Shown here: piece by piece, positions 1 through 7,564 of the stretch | How positions within the stretch are numbered: position 1 is the first letter of the stretch | Layout: each line of letters opens with the position of its first letter | Notes under the pieces: model-generated | Database searches by the model: none | The model's input: the letters and a program-made list of their open reading frames with translations, nothing else | What the model was told of the DNA's origin: nothing | Translations under genes and position numbers: made by a program | NCBI RefSeq assembly: GCF_002250115.1 | Contig: NZ_CP019985.1 | Location: forward strand, 2,294,001 to 2,358,000 | DNA from: Shouchella clausii | Lineage (GTDB): Bacteria > Bacillota > Bacilli > Bacillales > Bacillaceae_D | Reading direction: 5' to 3' | Length of the DNA stretch: 64,000 nucleotides

Positions 1-1687
1 GTTTGCCGATTGCTTTGGCCGTGTCTCCATGGTCACCTGTGATCATTTTGACTTGGATGCCTGCCTTTTTACATGCCTGGACGGCAGCTATTGCTTCTTC
101 TCTAGGCGGATCGACAATACCGGCCAAACCTAAAAACGTCACTCCTTTAGCTAAATCATGATGGCCGATGGAGTCTGCCTGAGCAGGCATTTCTTTGTAC
201 CCTGCAGCAAGTACGCGCTCGCCAGAGTTGGCACGAGCAGACATTTGTTGTTCCCAATGAGCCCGGTCGAACGGGACGTCGCTGTTTTGTTCGGCCATGG
301 CGAAAATTTGATCCGGAGCGCCTTTTACAAAGAGGACACGCTCGCCGTTTGTTTCCGCTAATACGGCCATATATTTGTACTCAGAATCAAAGGGGATTTT
401 CGAAATTACCGTATAACGGGGCAAGTCTAATGTTGTTTTTCGTACAAGTGTTAAAAAACACCCGTCTGTTGGGTCGCCGTCAATCGTCCAATGACCGTCG
501 TCGCCTTGACGCAAACTGGCATCGTTGCATGTTTGTACGCAAGCAAGAAAGCGCTCTAGCACAGTGCTCGCTTCATTGCCTGTTTCAGCGTTAGGGGCAA
601 TCTCGCCCTCAGGGGCATAGCCCGTTCCTGTAACTGTGTAACTGGCTGCTGTCGTTTCTACGGTTGTTACCGTCATTTCATTTTTTGTTAACGTTCCCGT
701 CTTATCAGAACAGATGACAGACACAGAGCCGAGCGTTTCAACAGAAGGAAGGCTGCGTATAATCGCGTTTCGTCTAGCCATCCGTTTGACACCGACAGCA
801 AGAATGATCGATAAAATGGCAGGCAACCCTTCTGGAATCGCGGCGACTGCCAAGGCAATGACCGATAAAAGCAATTCCCCCGCAGGAAAGCCCCGGAATA
901 GGTAGCCAAATAAAAACATCACGATGGCGACGCCAACGACAAAAAAAGCAATCGTTTTTCCAAACGCGGCAATTTGGCGCAAGAGCGGGGTCTGTGTGTA
1001 TTCAACAGCGGCAATCGCTTCATTGATTTTACCGAGCTCTGTTGCCGACCCAGTTGCTGTAACAATACCGACGGCGCTTCCCGCAGCGACAGACGTGCCT
1101 GAGAATACCATATTGGTGCGGTCGTTTAATACAGTATCCGTATCAAGAACATCCGTTTGTTTATCAACAGCCGTCGATTCGCCTGTTAGTGCCGATTCCT
1201 CGACGCGAAGGTTGTGTGCTTCTATTAAACGAATATCGGCTGGCACTTTATCGCCAGCACTTAAGACAACGACGTCACCAACAACGACTTCCGCCGCTTC
1301 AATTTCAAGGCGCTCGCCATTGCGGCGGACAATCGCACTTAAGCTAAGCATCGCTTTAATGCCAGATAGCGCTTTTTCCGCCTGGCTCTCTTGAATATAG
1401 CCAATAAAAGCATTAATGATCGTAACAAGGAGGATGACGCTTGTATCGATGTAATGGCCGAGCAAAGCAGTAATAAGGGCGGCAGCAAGAAGAACATAAA
1501 TTAACACATCGTTAAAATGGCGAATAAACTTTTTCAGTTCTGAGTCTTTTTTTCTCTCTGGCAACTCATTCCGTCCATATTCACGCAAGCGCCGATTTGC
1601 TTCTTTTGTTTCTAAACCAGTCGTTTGATTTGTATGTAACACACTTTCTACATTGTCAATTGTCGTCGCATGCCATTGATTCTCCAT
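1..1687 (-). CDS. Cation-transporting P-type ATPase (P2A, Ca2+-type), partial
   Basis: The gene reads leftward from an ATG at 1687 behind AGGTGA and runs off the window at base 1, so its C-terminal half is missing. The visible 560 or so residues hold an N-terminal cation-ATPase domain, paired membrane helices, the actuator motif TGES, the M4 motif PEGLPA, the phosphorylation loop [12 protein letters not shown], the start of the nucleotide-binding domain and an [10 protein letters not shown] motif. PEGLP together with TGES and DKTGT is typical of SERCA/PMR-like Ca2+ or Mn2+ pumps; the ion itself cannot be read from this part. It is divergent from the acetyltransferase gene at 1862. Confidence 0.9.
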   Translation of the reverse strand, partial: MENQWHATTIDNVESVLHTNQTTGLETKEANRRLREYGRNELPERKKDSELKKFIRHFNDVLIYVLLAAALITALLGHYIDTSVILLVTIINAFIGYIQESQAEKALSGIKAMLSLSAIVRRNGERLEIEAAEVVVGDVVVLSAGDKVPADIRLIEAHNLRVEESALTGESTAVDKQTDVLDTDTVLNDRTNMVFSGTSVAAGSAVGIVTATGSATELGKINEAIAAVEYTQTPLLRQIAAFGKTIAFFVVGVAIVMFLFGYLFRGFPAGELLLSVIALAVAAIPEGLPAILSIILAVGVKRMARRNAIIRSLPSVETLGSVSVICSDKTGTLTKNEMTVTTVETTAASYTVTGTGYAPEGEIAPNAETGNEASTVLERFLACVQTCNDASLRQGDDGHWTIDGDPTDGCFLTLVRKTTLDLPRYTVISKIPFDSEYKYMAVLAETNGERVLFVKGAPDQIFAMAEQNSDVPFDRAHWEQQMSARANSGERVLAAGYKEMPAQADSIGHHDLAKGVTFLGLAGIVDPPREEAIAAVQACKKAGIQVKMITGDHGDTAKAIGK

Positions 1688-1861
1688 TCGCTTCACCTCC
1701 CTTGTATTATGTGACGGCTTTCTTTTTTCATGCATGAACAGGGCAAGACAAGAACGCGTTTGGCAATGAGTTTGATCCGACTTATAGTCTATTGGACTTT
1801 TTCTTATCGAATAAACGATTTTTCCTTATAATAGACAAAACCGTATGGGGGAGGAAAAGCG

Positions 1862-2647
1862 ATGATTCGATTGTTAACGCAAGACGATAAAGCACAGTGT
1901 TTAGCATTTTTAAGACAGCAAAAGGCCGAAAACTTATTTATCATTGGCGATATAGAGGCGTTTGGCTTTGAAACCGATTTCCAGCGTCTGTGGGGGGAAG
2001 TTGATGAAACAGGCAAGCTAAACGCGGTTTTGCTAAAATACTATGAATCGTACATTCCTTATGGGAAAGAGCCGTTTGCGGCAGAAGCTTTCGCAAACAT
2101 TATGATCAATGACCACTCGTTCACACGGATGTCTGGGTTGAAATCTGTTTGTGAAAAAGTAGCAACCTATTTGCCTGCGTATAAACAAAAACGGCAAATG
2201 TATTATGCGAAGTGCACACGTGTCGACTACGAAGTGGATGTTCCAGTCAAACTCGCACAGGCGACGCCTGACGATGCAGCGGCATTGCTAACATTTATAA
2301 AACAAATTCCTGAGTTTGCCGACTCGTTGCCTACCTCTGTAGAAACAAAGCGTCAACATTTACAAACTGGTTTTGCAAGAGCGATTTATGTGAAAGATGA
2401 AGGGAAGATTGTCTCTAGCGCATCAACGACTGCGGAAAATTCCGCTTCAGCCATGGTTGTTGGCGTGGCAACATTAGAGACGCACAAGCAGAAAGGCTTT
2501 GCGAGTGCTTGTGTTGCCAGGCTTTGCAGCGACTTGATCGCTGAAGGCAAGGAGCCGTGCTTGTTCTATGACAATCCGTCTGCAGGTGCTATCTATAAGC
2601 GAATTGGCTTTTCTGACATTGGCTTGTGGATGATGTATGCTTATTAA
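1862..2647 (+). CDS. GNAT-family N-acetyltransferase
   Basis: 261 residues, ATG behind GGGGGAGG. The C-terminal third carries the acetyl-CoA binding pattern of GNAT enzymes: a beta-strand VVGVATLETH followed by KGFASACVARLCSDLI (the Q/R-x-x-G-x-G/A loop, here QKGFAS), then a strand LFYDNPSAGAIYKRIGF typical of the last GNAT motif. The N-terminal half is a degenerate GNAT-like region, so this may be a tandem-GNAT protein. Substrate unknown. It stands alone, divergent from the ATPase and closed by a terminator at 2736. Confidence 0.8.
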   Translation: MIRLLTQDDKAQCLAFLRQQKAENLFIIGDIEAFGFETDFQRLWGEVDETGKLNAVLLKYYESYIPYGKEPFAAEAFANIMINDHSFTRMSGLKSVCEKVATYLPAYKQKRQMYYAKCTRVDYEVDVPVKLAQATPDDAAALLTFIKQIPEFADSLPTSVETKRQHLQTGFARAIYVKDEGKIVSSASTTAENSASAMVVGVATLETHKQKGFASACVARLCSDLIAEGKEPCLFYDNPSAGAIYKRIGFSDIGLWMMYAY

Positions 2648-2735
2648 ATACAATGCCAATGCCTAAAGCAATTAGGCTGCTAGAAAAACTTGTCAACGAG
2701 ACGAACAATGGAGAATGTAGCGTTCAATCCATTCG

Positions 2736-2766
2736 AAACAGTGCTATGCCAAAAGCACTGTTTTTT
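2736..2766 (+). terminator. Intrinsic terminator after GNAT gene
   Basis: AAACAGTGCT (2736-2745) and AGCACTGTTT (2754-2763) form a 10-bp stem with an 8-nt loop, followed by a T-run. Nothing else was recognised between 2767 and the tagG start except its ribosome site. Confidence 0.85.
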
Positions 2767-2968
2767 ATAATTGTTTAAACTAGGCGCTTGTTTTCCGCAA
2801 TTTTGTCGGATTTCAATAATGGCGCTCGAGATTTGTAGATGGTATCATATAGGGATGTGAAGACTATAAATATAGCGCACTGACAAACAGGCCAGAACAT
2901 TGTTTTTAAGCTTGGCTGAAGCGTTTTTGCTAAAAGTGCAGCTAATTTACCATCAAGGAGTACAAGCT

Positions 2969-3772
2969 ATGAAGGCTGTTTTTCAATTGCTGAAAGAGCA
3001 ATACGACAACAAACATCTTATTTTCCGCCTCGCTGCATTTGAGCAGAGGAGCAAGTTCCAGCTTCATTACTTAGGTGCGCTCTGGCAACTGTTTAGCCCA
3101 CTCATGCAAGTCGTTGTCTTTTTCGTGATCTTTGGTTTAGGGATTCGCCAAGGGAAAGATGTAGGGGACACGCCGTTTTTTGTTTGGCTTTTGTGCGGTT
3201 TAATCCCATGGTTTTTTATTAGTCCTACTGTACTGCAAGCATCAAATAGCATACACAAAAAAATCAATATGGTGTCAAAAATGAAGTTTCCTGTCAGCGT
3301 GCTGCCGTCAATTGTTATTGTCGGTAATTCGATCAGCTTTTTTGTCATGCTTGGCGTTCTTGGCATTGTGTTGGCGATTTACTCGGTTTTTTCGGGTGCT
3401 TATTTGTTGCAGCTGCCTTATTACTTATTGTGCTTATACGCGTTCCTATACGTATTTACATTGTTTAGTGCTACGATAGCGACAGTCATCCGTGATTACT
3501 ATAACTTTTTACAAGCAGGCATGCGGATGCTGTTTTTCTTGTCGCCAATTGTCTGGGTGCCGGCGTCGATGCCAGAAAAGCTGTTGGCGATTTTGCAGAT
3601 GAACCCATTTTATTACATTATGACTGGGTTCCGGGATACCTTTATCGGCGGGCGCTGGTTTTATGAAGATTTGACATATATGGCCTTTTTCTGGTCTGGA
3701 ATTTTGTTAATTGGCTTCATCGGTTCCCATGTGTTCCATAAATTTAAAAACAGCTTTGTCGATTATTTATAA
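2969..3772 (+). CDS. tagG: Teichoic acid ABC exporter, permease subunit TagG
   Basis: Membrane permease of the two-part ABC transporter that flips wall teichoic acid across the membrane. The 267-residue protein begins KAVFQLLKEQYDN and continues with HYLGALWQLFSPLMQVVVFF, the conserved start of the ABC-2/TagG family, then about six hydrophobic segments. The start is placed at ATG 2969 because AAGGAG lies 8 nt upstream; an in-frame TTG at 2900 would add 23 residues with no family likeness. The ATP-binding partner tagH follows 15 bp downstream. Confidence 0.9.
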   Translation: MKAVFQLLKEQYDNKHLIFRLAAFEQRSKFQLHYLGALWQLFSPLMQVVVFFVIFGLGIRQGKDVGDTPFFVWLLCGLIPWFFISPTVLQASNSIHKKINMVSKMKFPVSVLPSIVIVGNSISFFVMLGVLGIVLAIYSVFSGAYLLQLPYYLLCLYAFLYVFTLFSATIATVIRDYYNFLQAGMRMLFFLSPIVWVPASMPEKLLAILQMNPFYYIMTGFRDTFIGGRWFYEDLTYMAFFWSGILLIGFIGSHVFHKFKNSFVDYL

Positions 3773-3787
3773 AGGGGGCAGGCAAAT

Positions 3788-4870
3788 ATGAACCCGAAAA
3801 TGACATTAACGGGCGTATCGAAGAAATATACGCTCTATCGGAATAACACCGAGAAGTTAAAGGCGATGTTCTTTCCGAAAACTCGTGAGCAGCACCGTGA
3901 CTTCTATGCCCTCAAAGATATAAACCTTGAAGTCTATGAAGGCGAAACAATCGGCGTCATCGGCATAAATGGGTCAGGAAAATCGACGATATCCAACATT
4001 TTAGCTAGCGTCATCCCGCCAACGGAAGGCGAAATGACGGTGAATGGCGAAACATCATTGATCGCCATTAATGTCGGCTTAAACAAAAATTTGAACGGTT
4101 ACGAAAACATTGAGCAAAAATGTTTAATGCATGGTTTCAGCAAAAAAGAGATTGAAGAGCTGATGCCAGCAATCGAAGAATTTGCCGACATTGGCGATTT
4201 TATTGACCAGCCTGTTAAAAATTATTCATCAGGGATGAAATCCCGTTTAGGGTTTGCTATTTCTGCCCATACAAACCCCGACATATTAATTGTCGATGAA
4301 GCATTGTCAGTTGGCGACAAAACGTTTTACCAAAAATGCAAAGACAAAATTGATGAGTTTAAAGCGCAAAATAAAACGATCGTGTTTATTAGCCACAATA
4401 TAAAAGAGATCAAAAATCTTTCGGACCGGGTGTTATGGCTTCATAATGGCGAAGTCAGGGAGTTCGGCGACAAAAACGAAGTCATTAAACAGTATGAAGA
4501 CTATATTAACTGGTTTAATAAGCTCTCCAAAGAAGAAAAAGAAGCACACAAGCAAGAACTGAAAGAAATGCGCTCCCTTGCCCCATCATTAGACCAGGAG
4601 CAAGAAAACGAAAAAGCAGGTTCTGACGGCGATGGAACACAACCAATCGTACAGCCAAAGAGGGACAAACAAGCAGTTAAGAACGCTGTTTGGTTTTTTA
4701 GCCAGCTTGTCGTGTTCGCAGTCATCTTTTTAACTGCCGCTTATTTTCTTGTGGTGCCCCAACTGAAGGATGGTTCAGTCAGTGAGGAGTTGGAAAAAGA
4801 AGCGGTTGGCGCTGAAGTGCAAGCAGGGACCAGCATGGGCGATATAGACGATTCCGATGTAAGTCTATGA
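3788..4870 (+). CDS. tagH: Teichoic acid ABC exporter, ATP-binding subunit TagH
   Basis: 360 residues. Walker A GINGSGKST near residue 62, signature YSSGMKSRLGFA near 145, Walker B ILIVDEALSVGD near 170 and the H-loop ISHN are all present. The TagH-type N-terminus (VSKKYTLYRNNTEKLK) matches teichoic/polysaccharide exporters. After the ABC domain come a charged linker, one hydrophobic helix near residues 305-325 and a short acidic tail. B. subtilis TagH has a much longer extracytoplasmic tail (about 527 residues in all), so this is a compact version that keeps only the membrane anchor. Co-transcribed with tagG. Confidence 0.9.
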   Translation: MNPKMTLTGVSKKYTLYRNNTEKLKAMFFPKTREQHRDFYALKDINLEVYEGETIGVIGINGSGKSTISNILASVIPPTEGEMTVNGETSLIAINVGLNKNLNGYENIEQKCLMHGFSKKEIEELMPAIEEFADIGDFIDQPVKNYSSGMKSRLGFAISAHTNPDILIVDEALSVGDKTFYQKCKDKIDEFKAQNKTIVFISHNIKEIKNLSDRVLWLHNGEVREFGDKNEVIKQYEDYINWFNKLSKEEKEAHKQELKEMRSLAPSLDQEQENEKAGSDGDGTQPIVQPKRDKQAVKNAVWFFSQLVVFAVIFLTAAYFLVVPQLKDGSVSEELEKEAVGAEVQAGTSMGDIDDSDVSL

Positions 4871-4994
4871 TCTTGTGCTCACACACTCCATCCTTTTACT
4901 AGAACGAAGTTGTCAATAATGGCACGACTACAGCCTGGACACTATATTTAGTGTTATAATGTGAAATGTAATCTAAATACGGGGTGGTAGTGAC

Positions 4995-5318
4995 GTGAAT
5001 AGCAACGATTTTCAAAACTGGGTAGCGAACTATTATGAGAAACGAGGCTGGGCTGATTTAGGCATCTTTATTCGCATGGGGTTTTTATCGGAAGAGACAG
5101 GAGAGCTTGCCCGTGCGATCCGGGCGCTGGAAATTGGCCGTGACAGGCCAGATGAAACAGTTGCGACCATAGAAGAGAACCGCCGCCAGCTTGCCGAGGA
5201 ATTAGGGGATGTGCTTGGCAATATTAGCATGATTGCCAGCCATTACGACCTTACTTTGGAAGATGTATTTGCGGCTCACCAAAAAAAGCTAAGCAGACGC
5301 TACGCACAAAGTTTGTGA
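4995..5318 (+). CDS. MazG-like nucleotide pyrophosphohydrolase
   Basis: 107 residues starting at GTG 4995, with GGGGTGG upstream. The all-alpha NTP-PPase/MazG metal-binding motifs are clear: EETGELARAIRALE (ExxE) and AEELGDVLGNI (ExxD, with the second acidic pair). Enzymes of this family hydrolyse NTPs or dNTPs to the monophosphate and PPi, often for housecleaning. Length matches single-domain MazG-like proteins. Monocistronic, facing the next gene across a shared terminator. Confidence 0.85.
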   Translation: MNSNDFQNWVANYYEKRGWADLGIFIRMGFLSEETGELARAIRALEIGRDRPDETVATIEENRRQLAEELGDVLGNISMIASHYDLTLEDVFAAHQKKLSRRYAQSL

Positions 5319-5319
5319 C

Positions 5320-5348
5320 AAAAAAAAGGAGGAGCCCCTCCTTTTTTT
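5320..5348. terminator. Bidirectional terminator between convergent genes
   Basis: An A7-GGAGG / CCTCC-T7 hairpin sits between the MazG-like gene and the convergent small membrane protein gene. A-run and T-run flank the stem symmetrically, so it can serve both strands. Confidence 0.85.
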
Positions 5349-5367
5349 CGTACAGATAACGTCCTTG

Positions 5368-5652
5368 TTAGCGGTCCACTGCAGCTTCAATGAGCAATAT
5401 AATCGCGGTTATGACATGGAAGAGCCAGCCCAAAAGCGGGATCCAGCCAACTACCGATGCCACTATGCCAAAGATATGCCCTGCTTTGCCACGGCTTGAG
5501 GCAACGGCCAAAAGAAGGCCAACAATATGAAAAACAAGCATGAACCATAAAGGCGAGTAACCTGACATTAAGATAAACAGCCCACCAAAAAAGGGGATGG
5601 CCAGAAGGCCTTCAAATACCCCGCCAAGACCTTTCATTACACGGCTTACCAT
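5368..5652 (-). CDS. Small three-helix membrane protein, unknown function
   Basis: 94 residues from ATG 5652 with GAGGTGA upstream. Three hydrophobic segments can be seen (about residues 14-30, 34-52 and 60-88), separated by SSRGKAGH, with a charged AAVDR end. No catalytic motif or family was recognised. The ribosome site and convergent terminator support it as a real gene. Confidence 0.65.
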   Translation of the reverse strand: MVSRVMKGLGGVFEGLLAIPFFGGLFILMSGYSPLWFMLVFHIVGLLLAVASSRGKAGHIFGIVASVVGWIPLLGWLFHVITAIILLIEAAVDR

Positions 5653-5804
5653 ACGTTCACCTCATCACGTAATTGTTCCACTGGTAGTATAGCACGTTAT
5701 TCAACAAACGACTCACTAGACGTACGATTCGCCTATTCGCTTTTGACGTTCGCATTTAGTAAAATGAAAAAAGATCGTTATTTATTAGGAAGGAAGAGGC
5801 TTTC

Positions 5805-6872
5805 ATGGAATCTTCAGCACAACAATTTTTACACCAATTGCTGTCCACGCCCTCCCCGTCAGGGCTAGAAGCAGAAATCCAACAGAAATGGCTTGCCTAC
5901 GTTGCTCCATTTGCTGATACGTGTTATACGGATGAAGCTGGAAATGCAATTGCCGCACTGAACACTGGGGCGCCATTTAATGTCCTGCTGGCAGGCCATT
6001 GCGATGAAATTGGTTTTTTAGTCAAAGCGATTGATGAGAATGGTTTTGTATACGTTGAAAAACTAGGGGGAATTAGCCATAAACCAGCACTTGGCATGGA
6101 AGTGACTATACTTGGCAGCAATGGCAATGTCAATGGCGTGTTTGGCACCAATGCAGAACACCATGGCGGCGCGGGCGACAACTTTTCATTCGATGACCTT
6201 TTCATTGATTGCGGGGCTACTTCGGCTGAAGAAATAAAAGCCTATGTGCAAATTGGCGATTATGCTGTTTATAGCCATGGGGCAATCGATTTGCTTGGCG
6301 ACCGATTAAGCGCAAGGGGCTTGGATAACCGGAGCGGTGCCTTTATGGTTGCCGAAATATTACGGCGCCTCCAACAAAAACGCCCTCAGGTTGGCGTGTA
6401 TGCTGTCAGCACAGTTAACGAGGAAACCAATTTGGGCGGTGCTTACTTCGCCGCAGCAGGGATTAAGCCTAATATCGCCATCGCCCTTGACGTCACTTTT
6501 GCGACGGACTATCCAACAGTGAATGCCAAAAAATACGGCGATGTGAAAGTTGGCGGCGGGCCAGTGTTGGCAAAAGGAGCACCCATTAATCGCAACATCA
6601 ATGCCCTGCTTGAACGTACAGCCAAAGAGGTAGGCATTGATGTCCAATACGAGCTGACCCCTAGAAACACAGGTACCGATGCTGACCGCATGCGCTTAAC
6701 AGGCAAGGGCGTGCCGATTGCGCTCGTATCATTGCCACTCCGCTATATGCACGCTCCCCGTGAAGTCGTTTCGAAACAAGATATGGAACAAGAAATTGAG
6801 TTGTTGGTTCAGTTTATCGCAAACTTAACAGGCAAAGAAGAGCTGCGTCCGGTCGTTTGGCCAGCAACCTAG
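5805..6872 (+). CDS. M42-family metalloaminopeptidase (glutamyl/deblocking type)
   Basis: 355 residues. Metal-ligand motifs of M42 peptidases occur in order: LLAGHCDEIGFLV (first His and Asp), ARGLDNRSGAF (bridging Asp), STVNEETNLGGAY (catalytic Glu pair), ALDVTFATDYP (Asp ligand) and the C-terminal RYMHAPREV (last His). The family forms dodecameric cytosolic aminopeptidases (YsdC/FrvX/PepA). Single gene; its terminator lies inside the left copy of the 95-bp island repeat. Confidence 0.88.
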   Translation: MESSAQQFLHQLLSTPSPSGLEAEIQQKWLAYVAPFADTCYTDEAGNAIAALNTGAPFNVLLAGHCDEIGFLVKAIDENGFVYVEKLGGISHKPALGMEVTILGSNGNVNGVFGTNAEHHGGAGDNFSFDDLFIDCGATSAEEIKAYVQIGDYAVYSHGAIDLLGDRLSARGLDNRSGAFMVAEILRRLQQKRPQVGVYAVSTVNEETNLGGAYFAAAGIKPNIAIALDVTFATDYPTVNAKKYGDVKVGGGPVLAKGAPINRNINALLERTAKEVGIDVQYELTPRNTGTDADRMRLTGKGVPIALVSLPLRYMHAPREVVSKQDMEQEIELLVQFIANLTGKEELRPVVWPAT

Positions 6873-6873
6873 C

Positions 6874-6900
6874 AAAAAAAGAGGCAGACGCCTCTTTTTT
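6874..6900 (+). terminator. Intrinsic terminator after M42 peptidase gene
   Basis: AAAAAAGAGGC and GCCTCTTTTTT flank a 4-nt loop AGAC. The A-run on the left makes it potentially bidirectional. Most of the hairpin (from 6878) belongs to the perfect 95-bp repeat that reappears at 14831; the right copy keeps the stem and T-run but only three of the left-hand As. Confidence 0.85.
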
Positions 6901-6972
6901 GTTTTTGCTAAAATGAATGGCGCTTTTTCTGTTTATGCCAGTAAACGTACATAGCAAGTGGCCACCATAAAA
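6878..6972. repeat. Left copy of 95-bp perfect direct repeat bounding an island
   Basis: Bases 6878-6972 are identical to 14831-14925, in the same orientation. The repeat holds a terminator hairpin plus the last 65 bp of the membrane protein gene that is intact at 14861-15634. To its left lies the M42 gene; to its right the sequence turns AT-rich. The arrangement implies that the uninterrupted chromosome had one copy, with the M42 gene and the membrane protein gene convergent on a common terminator. Confidence 0.95.
6908..6972 (-). pseudogene. Orphan 3' end of the tandem-repeat membrane protein gene
   Basis: These 65 bp equal the final 21 codons and stop of the gene at 14861-15634, including the HKQKKRHSF tail. 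No start or upstream coding part is present, so this is a duplicated gene end left at the island's left edge, not a functional gene. Confidence 0.9.
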
Positions 6973-7225
6973 TGAAAAATTAACAAAGCGTTTTATATTA
7001 TATATGAGTTAAGACCATGAAAAGAAGCTCTCACGACCACTTTCCTGACTATGAATGATGAAACTAGGCTGTTGAGTGTTGGTATGATCAAGGTGATCCA
7101 ATAATTTTGAACACTTTCCTTCTGAAAAGCCTTAAGATCATGAGAAAAAAGATGAGATCGTGAACTCTCGATTTTGACAAACGCTGCTAGAGAAGGATTA
7201 CAAATAATATACTGAAAATTAACTG

Positions 7226-7266
7226 TTGACAAATTAATTATGATCCTTTATCGTTCGTATTATAAT
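7226..7266 (+). promoter_or_regulatory. Candidate promoter for the attenuated island operon
   Basis: TTGACA at 7226-7231 is followed 17 bp later by TATCGT (7249-7254), and a consensus TATAAT lies at 7261-7266 with a poor -35 (TTATGA, 7238-7243). Either pairing would start transcription just before the (G/T)AG repeat region at 7290. The exact start cannot be decided from sequence alone. Confidence 0.45.
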
Positions 7267-7289
7267 CTTTTTGAAGTAAAACCGATCCC

Positions 7290-7375
7290 GAGTGTAGCTT
7301 ATGTAGAGAGTTTTTTAGCTGAGTTAGAATTAGAATAAAATAGTTGAGTCTGAGCTGAGCAGAGCAGAGCAATAG
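7290..7375 (+). promoter_or_regulatory. Run of 15 (G/T)AG triplets: probable TRAP (MtrB) RNA-binding site
   Basis: GAG or TAG triplets begin at 7290, 7295, 7304, 7308, 7316, 7321, 7325, 7331, 7341, 7346, 7352, 7357, 7362, 7367 and 7373. The last eleven (7316-7375) have spacers 2,1,3,7,2,3,2,2,2,3. The tryptophan-activated 11-mer TRAP binds eleven G/UAG repeats separated mostly by 2-3 nt in the leaders of trp genes of Bacillus. Placement between a promoter-like region and a terminator, ahead of an anthranilate-synthase-like gene, fits that role. The 1-nt and 7-nt spacers are less than ideal. Confidence 0.75.
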
Positions 7376-7475
7376 AGTTTATATTTATGATTATTTATGT
7401 ATTTATACATAAATGTATTAAGGTGCAAAAAACTGTTGCCAGCCAGCCGGACGTGAAAGAAGTCTGGTTTTTTTT
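7350..7475 (+). terminator. Leader attenuator: terminator with overlapping antiterminator
   Basis: CCGGAC (7447-7452) pairs with GTCTGG (7462-7467) through one G-T wobble around a 9-nt loop, followed by eight Ts (7468-7475): an intrinsic terminator just 31 nt before the TTG start of the synthase gene. An alternative pairing joins CTGAGCTGAGCAG (7350-7362, inside the triplet run) with TTGCCAGCCAG (7436-7446) with two bulged As, and can extend to 7367/7433. That helix reaches the base of the terminator, so a protein covering the triplets would favour termination. The alternative fold was worked out by eye. Confidence 0.65.
7393..7414 (+). promoter_or_regulatory. AT-rich inverted repeat in the leader
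   Basis: ATTTATGTAT (7393-7402) and ATACATAAAT (7405-7414) are perfect complements around TT. It lies between the triplet run and the terminator and could be a transcriptional pause hairpin or an operator. No direct evidence for either. Confidence 0.4.
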
Positions 7476-7506
7476 CATGAAAACGATTTTGTTAGGAGTG
7501 TGGCAA

Positions 7507-7564
7507 TTGAATATTAATGATTATAATGCGAAGCAATTTAGAGAGGAAATCGTAAATTTTCCGT
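7507..7564 (+). pseudogene. Severed 5' end of the chorismate-amination (component I) gene
   Basis: TTG 7507 with AGGAGTG at 7494-7500 opens a frame of 19 codons (MNINDYNAKQFREEIVNFP) that stops at the IS256 border. Removing the IS and one copy of the 8-bp duplication joins T7564 to AC at 8929-8930, restoring a TAC codon and the reading frame into PYVSLTRKIKG. This shows the original start of the gene that now begins artificially at 8910. Confidence 0.88.

Noticed and set aside
6993-7232. 79-codon minus-strand frame in the AT-rich left part of the island
   Set aside because: No ribosome site, no recognisable family and it lies across the probable promoter of the attenuated operon; treated as chance.
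7261-7475. Leader considered as a T-box riboswitch for tryptophan
   Set aside because: No T-box consensus (AGGGUGG..ACCGCG) and no specifier-loop arrangement; the GAG/TAG triplet run fits TRAP better.
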